Below are positions 6,140 to 15,079 of a DNA stretch of 64,000 nucleotides, in pieces (positions within the stretch are counted from its first letter, which is position 1; the number at the start of each line of letters is the position of its first letter). The DNA is from CALHVX01 sp964640725 (lineage in GTDB: Bacteria; Pseudomonadota; Gammaproteobacteria; Pseudomonadales; Azotimanducaceae). The stretch spans positions 1 to 64,000 of the forward strand of contig CAZXIJ010000024.1 of NCBI GenBank assembly GCA_964640725.1, in the 5' to 3' direction. The notes under the pieces were generated by a model. The model was not told the origin of the DNA. It saw only the letters and a program-made list of their open reading frames with translations, and ran no database searches. Made by a program: the position numbers and the translations under genes.

Positions 6140-8170
6140 CTAGACGTTGATGGCCCCGGTGTCTGCCGGTGCCCAGACCCGCAGCAGCGCTGCGGCGCGT
6201 TCCGGATCTGTCTCGAGCAGTGCATCGCCCAGCTCGATGACCTCGGGAATGCGCGCGGCGTCCCGGCGCAGGTCCGCAATGCGGAACTGCTGCTCCCCGG
6301 TCTGGCGCGCGCCGAGCAGCTCTCCCGGGCCGCGCAGCTTCAGGTCCTGCTCGGCAATGTAGAAACCGTCCTGGCTGTCGCGAATGACGCTCAGCCGTTC
6401 CCGGGCGATTTTTCCCAGCGGTGTTTTGTACAGGAGCACACAGTGCGATGCCTGCGCGCCGCGACCCACGCGCCCGCGCAGCTGGTGCAGCTGGGACAGG
6501 CCCAGCCGGTTCGGGTCCTCGATGACCATGAGCGTGGCGTTGGGCACATCGACTCCGACTTCCACCACCGTCGTGGTGACCAGCAGCGCCCGCTCGCCAG
6601 CCTTGAAGCTGGCCATGACCTGCGCCTTGTCGGCGGCGCTCATGCGGCCGTGCAGCAACCCGACCTGGTGCTTGCCAAAGCGCTGGCGGAGTTCTTCAAA
6701 CACGGTTTCGGCAGCGGCGGCGTCCAACTGCTCTGAGGGCTCGATGAGGGTGCAGACCCAGTAGGCCTGCTGGCCGCGGGCAAAGACGGCAGTCAGCCGG
6801 TCGATGACCTCGCCGCGGCGGTCGTCGCTGACCGCCACGGTCTGGATCGGTTGCCGGCCCTGGGGCAACTCGTCGATGAGCGAGACGTCCATGTCCGCGT
6901 ACAGCGCCATGGTCAGGGTTCGCGGGATTGGCGTCGCGGTCATGATGAGCTGGTGCGGCAGGCGGCCCTTGTCGCGCAAGGCCATGCGTTGGTGCACGCC
7001 AAAGCGATGCTGCTCGTCGATCACCGTCAGGCCGAGGTTGGCGAACTCGACGCTGCGCTGGAACAGGGCGTGCGTGCCAATCACCACCAGGGCGCTGCCG
7101 CTGGCAACCGCTGCTTCCCGGGCGCGACGCTCCCGCGCGCCCAGGGACCCGGTGAGCAGCACCACGTCGATCCCCAGGGGAGTGAGCCAGGCCGAGAAGT
7201 TCAGGTAGTGCTGCTCTGCCAGAATTTCCGTTGGCGCCATCAGCGCGGTTTGCGCGCTGTGCTCAGCGGCGCGAATGGCAGCGAAGGCCGCCACCACGGT
7301 TTTGCCTGAGCCCACGTCCCCCTGGATCAGCCGCAGCATCGGTGCGGCCTTGCCCAGGTCGTTCAGGACGTCCGTCAATGCCCGCTTTTGCGCGCCGGTC
7401 AGGGTGAAGCCCAGGTGCTGGGCGAGCGCTCGCCCGAGCTGGTTGGCCGGAGGCAAGGCGAGGGTTCGCTCTTGCTGCCGGTCCCGCTGTTGGTGGCGCA
7501 TGATCAGGTAGTAGGCCGTCAGCTCGTCGATGGCGATCTGCGTTTGCTGCGCCTCGATCTCTTCGAAGCGCGCTGTTGCCGGGGGCTGATGCAGGTAGGC
7601 GATGGCGGCCATGGGCCAGCCGCCTTGCACCGCCCCCTCGTGGTTGAGGGTGGCCAGCGCGGTCTGGCTCAGCTGGCGCAGCCGCAGCTGTCCGAGTCCT
7701 TTGGTGATGGCGTACACCGGGGTCAGCTCCGGCTCCGGGGGCCCGAAGGGCGTGGGGCTGCCGCGGTATTCCGGGTGCGTCAGCTCCAGCCCGCCGCCGC
7801 CAAAGCGGGCCGTACCGAAGGCCTGCACGTACATGCCGGTTTGCAGCGCGCCCTGCTGCTGTTTGCTGAAGTGAAAAAACCTCAGGTTCAGAAACCCGTG
7901 GCTGTCGTCAACGGTGACGGCCCAGCTGCGCCGGCGCCCGTAGGTCACCTTTGAGTCGATGACCTGGCCCTGAATCAGGACCTCGTCGCCGGCCCGAACC
8001 TGGTTAAGCGGCGTGACGCGGGAGCGGTCTTCGTAGCGCAGGGGCAAATGCAGCAGCAGGTCGCCGACCCGGGCGATGCCCAGGCCCTTGAGTTTCTCGG
8101 CCAGGCTCGGCCCGACGCCTTTGAGCACCGTGACTGGCGCATCGGGACCGACGGGGGAGCCGGAAGACAC
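6140..8170 (-). CDS. recG: ATP-dependent DNA helicase RecG
   Basis: A 676-residue SF2 helicase that regresses stalled replication forks and branch-migrates Holliday junctions. It has an N-terminal wedge/OB region (VTVLKGVGPSLAEKLKGLGI, LPLRYEDRS), Walker A GDVGSGKT, DEQH box (VIDEQHRFG), motif III TATPIPRT, and motif VI QLRGRVGRG. The start is GTG at 8170. Length is close to the usual 690. It is last in the gmk–rpoZ–spoT–ridA–recG set and lies 20 bases after ridA. Confidence 0.97.
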   Translation of the reverse strand: MSSGSPVGPDAPVTVLKGVGPSLAEKLKGLGIARVGDLLLHLPLRYEDRSRVTPLNQVRAGDEVLIQGQVIDSKVTYGRRRSWAVTVDDSHGFLNLRFFHFSKQQQGALQTGMYVQAFGTARFGGGGLELTHPEYRGSPTPFGPPEPELTPVYAITKGLGQLRLRQLSQTALATLNHEGAVQGGWPMAAIAYLHQPPATARFEEIEAQQTQIAIDELTAYYLIMRHQQRDRQQERTLALPPANQLGRALAQHLGFTLTGAQKRALTDVLNDLGKAAPMLRLIQGDVGSGKTVVAAFAAIRAAEHSAQTALMAPTEILAEQHYLNFSAWLTPLGIDVVLLTGSLGARERRAREAAVASGSALVVIGTHALFQRSVEFANLGLTVIDEQHRFGVHQRMALRDKGRLPHQLIMTATPIPRTLTMALYADMDVSLIDELPQGRQPIQTVAVSDDRRGEVIDRLTAVFARGQQAYWVCTLIEPSEQLDAAAAETVFEELRQRFGKHQVGLLHGRMSAADKAQVMASFKAGERALLVTTTVVEVGVDVPNATLMVIEDPNRLGLSQLHQLRGRVGRGAQASHCVLLYKTPLGKIARERLSVIRDSQDGFYIAEQDLKLRGPGELLGARQTGEQQFRIADLRRDAARIPEVIELGDALLETDPERAAALLRVWAPADTGAINV

Positions 8171-8190
8171 GGTGGCGGCAGCCGGCGGGC

Positions 8191-8583
8191 TCAGTCCGGC
8201 AGGACCAGCACAGCGTCGGCCTCAAACTGCGCGCCCTTCGGCAGCGCTGCGACCTGCACCGCGGCTCGAGCGGGATAGGGCTCGCTGAAGTGTCGCGCCA
8301 TGGTTTCGTTGACGGTCTGAAAGTTGGCCAGGTCGGTCAGATACAGATTCAGCTTCACGCAGCCCCCGAGGCTGCCACCGGCGGCTTCGCACACGCCGCG
8401 CAAATTGGCGAACACCTGCTCGGCCTGCTCGGCAAAGTCATCGGACACCATTTCCATGGTGTCTGGCACCAGGGGAATCTGGCCAGAGATGTAGACCGTG
8501 CGATCGACGCGCACCGCCTGCGAGTAGGTGCCGATGGCCGCAGGGGCGAGGTCCGTGGCAAGCGTGGTTCTTTCCTGGGGCAT
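8191..8583 (-). CDS. ridA: RidA family enamine/imine deaminase
   Basis: A 130-residue cytoplasmic trimeric enzyme that hydrolyses reactive 2-aminoacrylate-type intermediates made by PLP enzymes. Family signatures are AIGTYSQAVRV, YISGQIPLVP, KLNLYLTDL, and the catalytic Arg in PARAAVQVAALP. The ATG at 8583 follows GGAA. It sits 40 bases after spoT and 20 before recG, the usual location in pseudomonad-like genomes. Confidence 0.95.
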   Translation of the reverse strand: MPQERTTLATDLAPAAIGTYSQAVRVDRTVYISGQIPLVPDTMEMVSDDFAEQAEQVFANLRGVCEAAGGSLGGCVKLNLYLTDLANFQTVNETMARHFSEPYPARAAVQVAALPKGAQFEADAVLVLPD

Positions 8584-8623
8584 GACAGTTCCTAGCCGTG
8601 CGTGCTCGCGGCTGCGAGCGCGG

Positions 8624-10834
8624 TTAGCCGCTGACGCGGCTGATGTTCTTGACCTGGGTCAGCGCGCGCAGACGCCGCATGGCCCGTTCCAGGTGCGCCA
8701 GATCGTGCACCGACAGGCGGATGGAGATGCTCGACAGCACGGCGTCGCGTTCCTCGACATTGATGTTGTCGAGGCCGGCGTCCGTGGCCGCAATGGCGCC
8801 CGCGATCTCCGCGATGAGCCCCTTCTTGCCCTCGGCGTCGACGCGTAGCGTCGTCAGGTATTCGCCTTCGACGGCGTCGGCCCAGTTGGCCGGGATGATT
8901 TCCTGGGGGCTGCGCCGCCGGATCTCCGCCATGTTGCTGCAGGTTTCCATGTGCACCACAAAGCCTTTGCCGGGGGTCATGCGGCCAACGATCTGATCGC
9001 CGGGAACCGGCCCGCAGCAGCGGGCGTAGTTGATGACCAGCCCCTCGCCGCCGCGAATCGCGACGGGCCCGTCGTCTTCGACGATCAGCCCGCGGTACTC
9101 CGGGTTGTCGGCGGCCAGCAGCTTTTGCGCCACCACGTAGCTCATGAGCTCGCCGTTGCCGATCCGGGCCAGCAGCTCGTCGAGCTTGCGCACGCCGAAC
9201 TCCTTGAACACGCGCCGCAGCCGGCGGAAATCGAGGTCGTTCAGGGACTTGTTTTCTGCAGACAGGGAGCGGTTCAGCAGCCGGCGGCCGAAGGCAATGC
9301 TGTCGCTTTGCTGCTGCGCCTTGAGCGCTTGCCGGATTCCGGAACGGGCCTTGCCGGAGACCACGAAGGTCAGCCAGTCCGGGCTTGGGGTTGCGCTGTC
9401 CGAGGTGATGATCTCGACGCTCTGGCCGCTTTGCAGTTGCTGTGACAGGGGCGCGAGCTGCCGGTCTACTTTGGAAGCAATGCAGCGGTTGCCAATCTGC
9501 GTGTGCACCGCATAGGCAAAGTCCACCGGGCAAGCGCCCCGGGGCAGCTCGAGGATTTCGCCCTGCGGGGTGAATACGTAAACCTCGTCCGGGAACAGGT
9601 CGATCTTGAGGCTCTCGATGAACTCCATCGGGTTGCCAGCCTGGGCCTGCAGGTCGAGCACGTTGCTCACCCACTGCCGGGCGCGATTCTGGGCGGGTTG
9701 GAACTGTTCCTGGTCGCCCTTGTAGCGCCAGTGGCCGGCGATGCCGCTCTCGGCGACCTGCTCCATGTGCTCTGTGCGGATCTGCACTTCGATCGGCACG
9801 CCGCGGCGCCCGAACAGCGATGTGTGCAAGGACTGGTAGCCGTTCACCTTGGGGATCGCGATGTAGTCCTTGAAGCGGCCAATGACCGGCTTGTACAGAT
9901 TGTGCACGATGCCCAGGGCCCGGTAGCAGTCGTCGACCCGGCTGACGACGATACGAAAGCCGAACACGTCCATGATCTGCTCGAAGGGCTTCTTCTGGCT
10001 GCGCATCTTTTGATAGATGGAGTAGGGGTGCTTCTCCCGGGCTTCGACCCGGGCCCGGATCTTTTCGCGTTTCAGCGCCTGTTTGATGGTCTTCTGGATC
10101 TCGTCCATCAGCGCGCTGCGGTTGCCCTTGGCCGCCACCACAGCACGCTCGATCCGGTCGGCGCGCAGCGGGTACAGAGCCTTGAAGCCCAGGGACTCGA
10201 ACTCCTGCTTGATGCTGTGGATGCCCAGCCGGTTCGCGATGGGGGCGTAGTAGTCCAGGGTTTCCCGGGCGATGCGCTTGCGCTGTTCCCGGCTCATGAC
10301 GCCGATGGTGCGCATATTGTGCAGCCGGTCGGCCAGTTTCACGATGATGACGCGGATGTCCTTGGCCATGGCCATGGCCATCTTCTGAAAGTTCTCGGCC
10401 TGGGCCTCGGCCCGGGAGTGGAACATCTTGGTCAGCTTCGAGACGCCGTCGACCAGCTCTGCCACTTCCATGCCGAACTCGGCGCCAAGGGTGTCCTTGG
10501 CGATCTGCGTGTCTTCGAGCACATCGTGCAGCAGCGCGGCGCTCAGGGTCTCGTGGTCCATGCGCATGTCAGCCAGGATGTTGGCGACCGCAAGGGGATG
10601 GGTGATGTAGGCGTGCCCCGTGCGCCGGGTCGCGCCTTCGTGGGCCGCCGAGGCATAGCGATAGGCCTTGCGCACCACGGCGACGTGGGCGGGAGACAGA
10701 TAATCCTGAAGCTTGGCTAGAAACTCTTCCGGCGTGACCGGAACCGCAATCTCGGGGCGCCGGCCGTATTCAGCCAGCTTCTCGACGAAGAAGGACTCAG
10801 AATTCGTTTGTGGGCTCGGGGGCGGGGGGGACAT
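8624..10834 (-). CDS. spoT: Bifunctional (p)ppGpp synthetase/hydrolase SpoT
   Basis: A 736-residue alarmone enzyme. The HD hydrolase domain is intact (THPLAV, HDVLEDT with His103-Asp104), so it can degrade (p)ppGpp. The synthetase domain has KHPYSIYQKM, DVFGFRIVV and PKVNGYQSLHT, the TGS domain follows at DEVYVFTPQG, and a C-terminal ACT domain ends the protein. The intact HD domain distinguishes it from RelA. The ATG at 10834 lies inside rpoZ (38-base overlap) and has GGAG immediately adjacent, too close for an ideal ribosome site; a non-ATG start nearer 10780 cannot be excluded. Confidence 0.96.
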   Translation of the reverse strand: MSPPPPSPQTNSESFFVEKLAEYGRRPEIAVPVTPEEFLAKLQDYLSPAHVAVVRKAYRYASAAHEGATRRTGHAYITHPLAVANILADMRMDHETLSAALLHDVLEDTQIAKDTLGAEFGMEVAELVDGVSKLTKMFHSRAEAQAENFQKMAMAMAKDIRVIIVKLADRLHNMRTIGVMSREQRKRIARETLDYYAPIANRLGIHSIKQEFESLGFKALYPLRADRIERAVVAAKGNRSALMDEIQKTIKQALKREKIRARVEAREKHPYSIYQKMRSQKKPFEQIMDVFGFRIVVSRVDDCYRALGIVHNLYKPVIGRFKDYIAIPKVNGYQSLHTSLFGRRGVPIEVQIRTEHMEQVAESGIAGHWRYKGDQEQFQPAQNRARQWVSNVLDLQAQAGNPMEFIESLKIDLFPDEVYVFTPQGEILELPRGACPVDFAYAVHTQIGNRCIASKVDRQLAPLSQQLQSGQSVEIITSDSATPSPDWLTFVVSGKARSGIRQALKAQQQSDSIAFGRRLLNRSLSAENKSLNDLDFRRLRRVFKEFGVRKLDELLARIGNGELMSYVVAQKLLAADNPEYRGLIVEDDGPVAIRGGEGLVINYARCCGPVPGDQIVGRMTPGKGFVVHMETCSNMAEIRRRSPQEIIPANWADAVEGEYLTTLRVDAEGKKGLIAEIAGAIAATDAGLDNINVEERDAVLSSISIRLSVHDLAHLERAMRRLRALTQVKNISRVSG

Positions 10835-11084
10835 CTCCCAGACCGAAAGTCAGACTAATAGGCTCATCCTCGTGAGAGGCTTCCTGCTCGTCAAGCATTT
10901 CGTTGGAAATCATGCCCTCAGCAATCTCTCGGAGAGCGATGACCGTGTGCTTGTCATTCTCCGGAGGCACCATCGGGTCCAGGCCGTAGTCGCGCAGATG
11001 CCGGGCTCGACGGGTGGCGAGCATGACCAGCTCGAACCGGTTGTCGACATTTTCCAGGCAATCTTCAACGGTGATGCGGGCCAT
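10797..11084 (-). CDS. rpoZ: RNA polymerase omega subunit
   Basis: A 95-residue subunit that helps assemble beta-prime and contributes to a ppGpp binding site in proteobacterial RNA polymerase. MARITVEDCLENVDNRFELV and the ATRRAR segment are diagnostic. The C-terminal tail is acidic and Pro-rich (PPAPEPTNEF). It overlaps spoT by 38 bases, linking an alarmone target to the alarmone enzyme. It lies 71 bases downstream of gmk. Confidence 0.97.
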   Translation of the reverse strand: MARITVEDCLENVDNRFELVMLATRRARHLRDYGLDPMVPPENDKHTVIALREIAEGMISNEMLDEQEASHEDEPISLTFGLGDVPPAPEPTNEF

Positions 11085-11155
11085 GGCGGGACCTGTGGCT
11101 ACGGAAAGGGCCGCGGAGTGTATCGGGGCGGGAATGTCGGATCAAGGCGGCCGGC

Positions 11156-11842
11156 TCAGGCTGTGGGGCCGGTCTCCAGCGCGCTGCCCAGCAGGCTGCC
11201 CAGCAGGTCCTCGTGCCGGCTGCTTTGCCGGGGCCGGCGCAGCCGCTCAGCATGCACGACGCTGCTTAACTCTGATGCGGCCACCTCGAAGCGGTCGTTG
11301 ACGATCAGATAGTCGAAGTCCTGATAGTGAGACATCTCGGCGACCGCCTTGGCCATGCGGGCCTCGATCACGTCTGCGGCGTCCTGCCCGCGCCCGGTCA
11401 GGCGCTCTTTCAGGGTCTTGAGAGACGGCGGCAGGATGAAGATGCTGGCGACGGCGTCCGGGAATGCGGCGCGAACCTGGCGGGCCCCCTGCCAGTCGAT
11501 CTCGAGCACCACGTCCTTGCCCGCGGCCAGGCAGGCGCGCAGCGCCGCCTTGCTGGTGCCGTAGCGGTTGCCGAACACCTCGGCGTGCTCGACGAAGCCG
11601 TCATCGTCAATGAGCGCCTGGAAAGCGGGCAGATCAACAAAGTGGTAGTTGATGCCGTCTGTTTCCCCCGGTCGCTGGGGGCGGGTGGTGTGGGACACCG
11701 CGACCTGGACCCGGTCGTCGGCCTCCAGCAGAGCGCGAACCAGGCTGGTTTTGCCGGCGCCGGAGGGCGCGGCGACCACGAGCAGCAGTCCAGCGTCCTG
11801 AACGCCGGCGGCCTTCCCGGAGCTGTTCGTTGCGCCGGTCAT
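11156..11842 (-). CDS. gmk: Guanylate kinase
   Basis: A 228-residue enzyme phosphorylating GMP to GDP with ATP. P-loop APSGAGKTS near residues 25-33, the GMP-binding SHTTRPQRPGE, and the lid region are present. The C-terminal tail beyond about residue 205 (RRPRQSSRHEDLLGSLL) is longer than usual. The start overlaps the end of yicC by 4 bases (ATGA). Confidence 0.96.
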   Translation of the reverse strand: MTGATNSSGKAAGVQDAGLLLVVAAPSGAGKTSLVRALLEADDRVQVAVSHTTRPQRPGETDGINYHFVDLPAFQALIDDDGFVEHAEVFGNRYGTSKAALRACLAAGKDVVLEIDWQGARQVRAAFPDAVASIFILPPSLKTLKERLTGRGQDAADVIEARMAKAVAEMSHYQDFDYLIVNDRFEVAASELSSVVHAERLRRPRQSSRHEDLLGSLLGSALETGPTA

Positions 11843-12705
11843 TCCACGTTCTGCACCTGTTCCCGGATCTGCTCGACCACGACCTTCAGGTCGACCGCGC
11901 GCTGCGAGGTCTCTGCCAGCACCGATTTGGAGGCCAGGGTATTGGCTTCGCGGTTCAGTTCCTGGGTCAGAAAGTCCAGCCGGCGGCCGTGTGGGCCGGG
12001 GCCACGGAGGCTGCTGCGGGCCTCTTCGACGTGAATGTTGAGCCGGTCGAGCTCTTCGGCGACGTCGGCGCGCTGGGCCAGCAGGGCGATCTCCTGCTCC
12101 AGGCGGCCAGCGTCTACGGTAACCGTCAGATCCTGCAGCCGGGTCTGCAGCCGGGCATGGATCTGGTCCGTCAGACCCTGGGTCATGGCGGTGACCTCGG
12201 CGACGATACGCTCGATCTCGCTCAGGCGCTCGGCAATCGTGTCGGCCAGGGCCGCGCCTTCCCGGGCCCGGTACGCGATCAGCTCCGTCAGGGTTTGTTC
12301 GAACAGGTCGGTCACGCTGCTGCCCAGCACCTCTTGCTCGACCTCAGACTGGTCGCCAATGATGCCCGGCCAGCGCAGCAGCTCGATGGGGTTTGGCGGG
12401 CCGATTTCCGGCGCGTCCCGGCGCACCTGCTCCAGCACCGCCAGCAGGTTGAGCAGCAAAGGCCGGTTCAGGGCGACCTCGGAGGCGATGTTGGTCATCT
12501 CGATGCGCAGCGTGCAATCGACCTTGCCGCGCTGCAGGTGTTTGCGCAGCACCTCCCGCAGGGGGTGCTCCATCTGCCGCAGGGCGTCGGGCAACCGGAT
12601 CTGACCGTCCAGAAACCGGTGATTGACGCTGCGCAGCTCCCAGGTGAGCGTGCGGCCGCGGACGGAGTTCTGACGCCGGGCGAAGGCGGTCATGCTGTGA
12701 GCCAT
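11839..12705 (-). CDS. yicC: YicC family endoribonuclease
   Basis: A 288-residue protein of the YicC/YloC family. It starts MAHSMTAFARRQ at 12705, the conserved family N-terminus; the frame stays open upstream into rph on the other strand, but that is not coding. The C-terminus has the DUF1732 pattern GRRLDFLTQELNREANTLASKS. The protein is a metal-dependent endoribonuclease acting on small RNA and mRNA. Divergent from rph, overlapping gmk by 4 bases. Confidence 0.94.
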   Translation of the reverse strand: MAHSMTAFARRQNSVRGRTLTWELRSVNHRFLDGQIRLPDALRQMEHPLREVLRKHLQRGKVDCTLRIEMTNIASEVALNRPLLLNLLAVLEQVRRDAPEIGPPNPIELLRWPGIIGDQSEVEQEVLGSSVTDLFEQTLTELIAYRAREGAALADTIAERLSEIERIVAEVTAMTQGLTDQIHARLQTRLQDLTVTVDAGRLEQEIALLAQRADVAEELDRLNIHVEEARSSLRGPGPHGRRLDFLTQELNREANTLASKSVLAETSQRAVDLKVVVEQIREQVQNVE

Positions 12706-12758
12706 GGCTGTCCCGTTGCGCGGCGCAGGTTTCGCCGCTGAAAATGACGCGCGCCTAG

Positions 12759-12764
12759 TATACT
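12759..12764. promoter_or_regulatory. Possible shared -10 for divergent yicC and rph
   Basis: In the 103-base divergent region, the palindromic AGTATACT provides TATACT on both strands, a good sigma-70 -10. No strong -35 was found at the right spacing on either side. Weak support only. Confidence 0.3.
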
Positions 12765-12808
12765 GGCGGCACGCGCCCCGTGCGCACCACGCCTTGAGGA
12801 TCTCCATC

Positions 12809-13543
12809 GTGTCATCGACTTCTGTTGCCGCCAGCGCTGCGCGCCCGAGCGGCCGTGCCCTCGACGAAAAGCGCATCGTTACCTTCGAGCAGTCCTTCAC
12901 TCGCCACGCCCCCGGCTCCGTGCTGGTCAGCTTTGGCGACACCCGGGTGCTGTGCACCGTGTCTATCGACAAGGGGGTGCCGGGCTTTCTGCGCGGCAAG
13001 GGCACCGGCTGGCTCACTGCCGAGTACGGCATGCTGCCGGGCGCGACCCATACCCGCGCCGACCGCGAGGCCGCTCGCGGCAAGCAGTCGGGCCGCACCA
13101 TCGAAATCCAGCGCCTGATCGGCCGCTCGCTGCGGGCCGCGGTGGATCTGACCGCCCTCGGGGAACGCACGGTCCGCATTGACTGCGATGTGCTGCAGGC
13201 CGACGGCGGCACGCGCACCGCGTCCATCACCGGGGCCTCCCTGGCCCTTGCCGATGCGCTCCAGACCGCGGGGATTCAGGGCGCATTCAGAGAGTTTGTG
13301 GCATCTATATCCGTAGGGGTCACGAAGAGCGGCCCCGTTCTGGATCTGGACTACGCCGAAGACAGCCGCGCCGAGACCGACATGAATGTCGTGATGCTGG
13401 AAAGCGGCGGCTTTATCGAGATCCAGGGCACCGCCGAAGGTTCGGCCTTCGACGACGCAGAGCTGGCATCGATGCTGGCCCTGGCCCGCAAAGGGATTGG
13501 CGAGCTGTTAGCAACGCAGCGCGGCCTGCACCCGGACCTGTAA
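12809..13543 (+). CDS. rph: Ribonuclease PH
   Basis: A 244-residue phosphorolytic 3'-exoribonuclease that trims tRNA 3' ends. RPSGRALDEKR, SVLVSFGDTRVLC, GWLTAEYGMLPGAT and DADGGTRTASI-like (LQADGGTRTASITGA) segments are characteristic. The start is GTG at 12809 with GAGGA eight bases upstream; the frame is open back to 12704 but that part is the promoter region. The N-terminus before RPSGR is about ten residues longer than usual. Confidence 0.96.
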   Translation: MSSTSVAASAARPSGRALDEKRIVTFEQSFTRHAPGSVLVSFGDTRVLCTVSIDKGVPGFLRGKGTGWLTAEYGMLPGATHTRADREAARGKQSGRTIEIQRLIGRSLRAAVDLTALGERTVRIDCDVLQADGGTRTASITGASLALADALQTAGIQGAFREFVASISVGVTKSGPVLDLDYAEDSRAETDMNVVMLESGGFIEIQGTAEGSAFDDAELASMLALARKGIGELLATQRGLHPDL

Positions 13544-13599
13544 CCCGTGCAGCGCCGCGGGCGAGACGACCACGCAATCCATCACGGGAGGATCAGCCG

Positions 13600-14301
13600 A
13601 TGACCGACACTCAATCACAGCTCATTCGCCTGTTTGTGGATGAGCAGGTGCTTCGCTTTGGCGACTTCACGCTCAAGTCGGGCCGCCGCAGCCCCTACTT
13701 CTTTAACCTCGGCGCCCTCTGCTCCGGCGCTGCCCTGGCGCAGTTGGCCGAAGCCTATGCCGACCGGGTCGAGGCCAGCACGGCGCAGCCTACCGTGCTG
13801 TTTGGCCCGGCCTATAAGGGCATTCCCCTGGCCGCTGCCGTGGGCACGGCGCTGGCGCGTCGGGGCCGCGACCTCGGCATCACCTTTAACCGCAAGGAGC
13901 GCAAGGCGCACGGAGAAGGCGGGGCGCTGGTCGGCGCGTCCCTCGAAGGTGCTCGGGTTCTGATCCTGGACGATGTCCTTACGGCCGGAACGGCCATGCG
14001 CGAAGCGGTCGGTCTGATTCAGGCCGCGGGCGGTACCGTGGTCGGCGTGCTGATCGCCATGGATCGGCAGGAACGGGCGCCCGATGCGGCGCTCGCCGCC
14101 AGCGACAGCGCTGTCGAGGTTTTGGCGGCTGAGCTTGCTGCGCCTGTCGAAAGCCTGATCACCTTGACGGATCTTGTTCGTTACCTTGACGCAACTGTCG
14201 AAGAGAGTGACGGAGTCCTCGATTCCGGGCTCGCCGGTGACGCAGACTTGAGAAGCCGTATGGTGGAATATCAATCCGAGCACTGTATCGTTTCGCTATG
14301 A
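13600..14301 (+). CDS. pyrE: Orotate phosphoribosyltransferase
   Basis: A 233-residue enzyme making OMP from orotate and PRPP in pyrimidine synthesis. LKSGRRSPYFFNLG, FGPAYKGIPLA, the flexible loop FNRKERKAHGEGG, and the PRPP motif VLILDDVLTAGTA are all present. The C-terminal extension after about residue 195 is longer than in E. coli PyrE. The next gene overlaps its stop (ATGA). The crc gene that lies between rph and pyrE in Pseudomonas is absent. Confidence 0.96.
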   Translation: MTDTQSQLIRLFVDEQVLRFGDFTLKSGRRSPYFFNLGALCSGAALAQLAEAYADRVEASTAQPTVLFGPAYKGIPLAAAVGTALARRGRDLGITFNRKERKAHGEGGALVGASLEGARVLILDDVLTAGTAMREAVGLIQAAGGTVVGVLIAMDRQERAPDAALAASDSAVEVLAAELAAPVESLITLTDLVRYLDATVEESDGVLDSGLAGDADLRSRMVEYQSEHCIVSL

Positions 14302-15002
14302 AGTTCCGACCGCACACCCGCATCCCCAGTTCCGATTCACGGCCCCGCAGCCGCGCGGTGGGCTGGCTGGTGGCCGCTTTGACGGCCAGCTCGCTGGCCG
14401 GCCCGGTTCAGGCCGGGGAGCTCTACCGCTTCAAGAGCGCCAGCGGCGGGCTGGTCCTGTCGTCGAGCATCCCGAACGAACGGGTGACCGAGGGTTACGA
14501 GGTGATCGACGGCTACTCGGGCCGCGTGCTGCGCACCGTCGCGCCGCAAATCAGCGCTGAAGAAGCAGCCGCCAAAGCCGAGTTCGAGCGGCGCGTGGGG
14601 GTCTGCCAGATCGCCCTGCGCCGGGTTCAGACGATGTACGAGTCGAACGAAGACATCGATAGCGCCGAGACCAAGGCTCTGCAGTCGCTGGAAACGCGCA
14701 TCGTCAACGCCCAGGCCAACCTCACGCACCTGAAGAACCAGCGGTCCAACTTTGAAGACCAGGCGGCACGGATGGAGCGCAGCGGCAACGGCGTCACGCC
14801 GGCGCTGATGGGAAACCTGGAGCGGGCCAACAACCAGATCGCAAATCTCGAGAAAGAGATTGCCCATCGCACCGCCGAGCAGGAAGAAACACAGGCCGGC
14901 TATGCCCTCGACCGCCAGATCTTCGCGGTCGAAGACTGCGAAGCGGCAGCGGTCCACGCGGTGTTTGATCTGGAAGATCCGCAGCTCGCCAACAACGGCT
15001 GA
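14298..15002 (+). CDS. Secreted coiled-coil protein of unknown function
   Basis: A 234-residue protein with a signal peptide (hydrophobic VGWLVAALTASSLA, cleavage near VQAGE), so probably periplasmic. The region just after it (LYRFKSASGGLVLSSSIP) resembles the short DUF4124-like domain found at the N-terminus of many proteobacterial envelope proteins. Residues about 90-205 are helical and charged, with heptad-like patterning (coiled coil). Two Cys (in RRVGVCQIAL and VEDCEAA) could form a disulfide. It overlaps pyrE by 4 bases. Function not recognised. Confidence 0.75.
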   Translation: MKFRPHTRIPSSDSRPRSRAVGWLVAALTASSLAGPVQAGELYRFKSASGGLVLSSSIPNERVTEGYEVIDGYSGRVLRTVAPQISAEEAAAKAEFERRVGVCQIALRRVQTMYESNEDIDSAETKALQSLETRIVNAQANLTHLKNQRSNFEDQAARMERSGNGVTPALMGNLERANNQIANLEKEIAHRTAEQEETQAGYALDRQIFAVEDCEAAAVHAVFDLEDPQLANNG

Positions 15003-15018
15003 GCCCAAGCTCGTTCCG

Positions 15019-15069
15019 GGCACGCCCGCCCGCCGCAGGCACGCGCGCCCGCCGCGGGCACGGGCGCCG
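15019..15069. repeat. Imperfect 19-base tandem repeat, about 2.7 copies
   Basis: Units begin GGCACG at 15019, 15038 and 15057, and the first two differ at only two positions. The array fills the space between two convergent genes (stops at 15002 and 15080) and is about 90 percent G+C. Confidence 0.55.
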
Positions 15070-15079
15070 TTCCCGGTGC

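Noticed and set aside
9503..10720. 405-codon plus-strand frame antisense to spoT
   Set aside because: Spurious frame opposite a well-conserved gene; composition typical of antisense of G+C-rich coding DNA.
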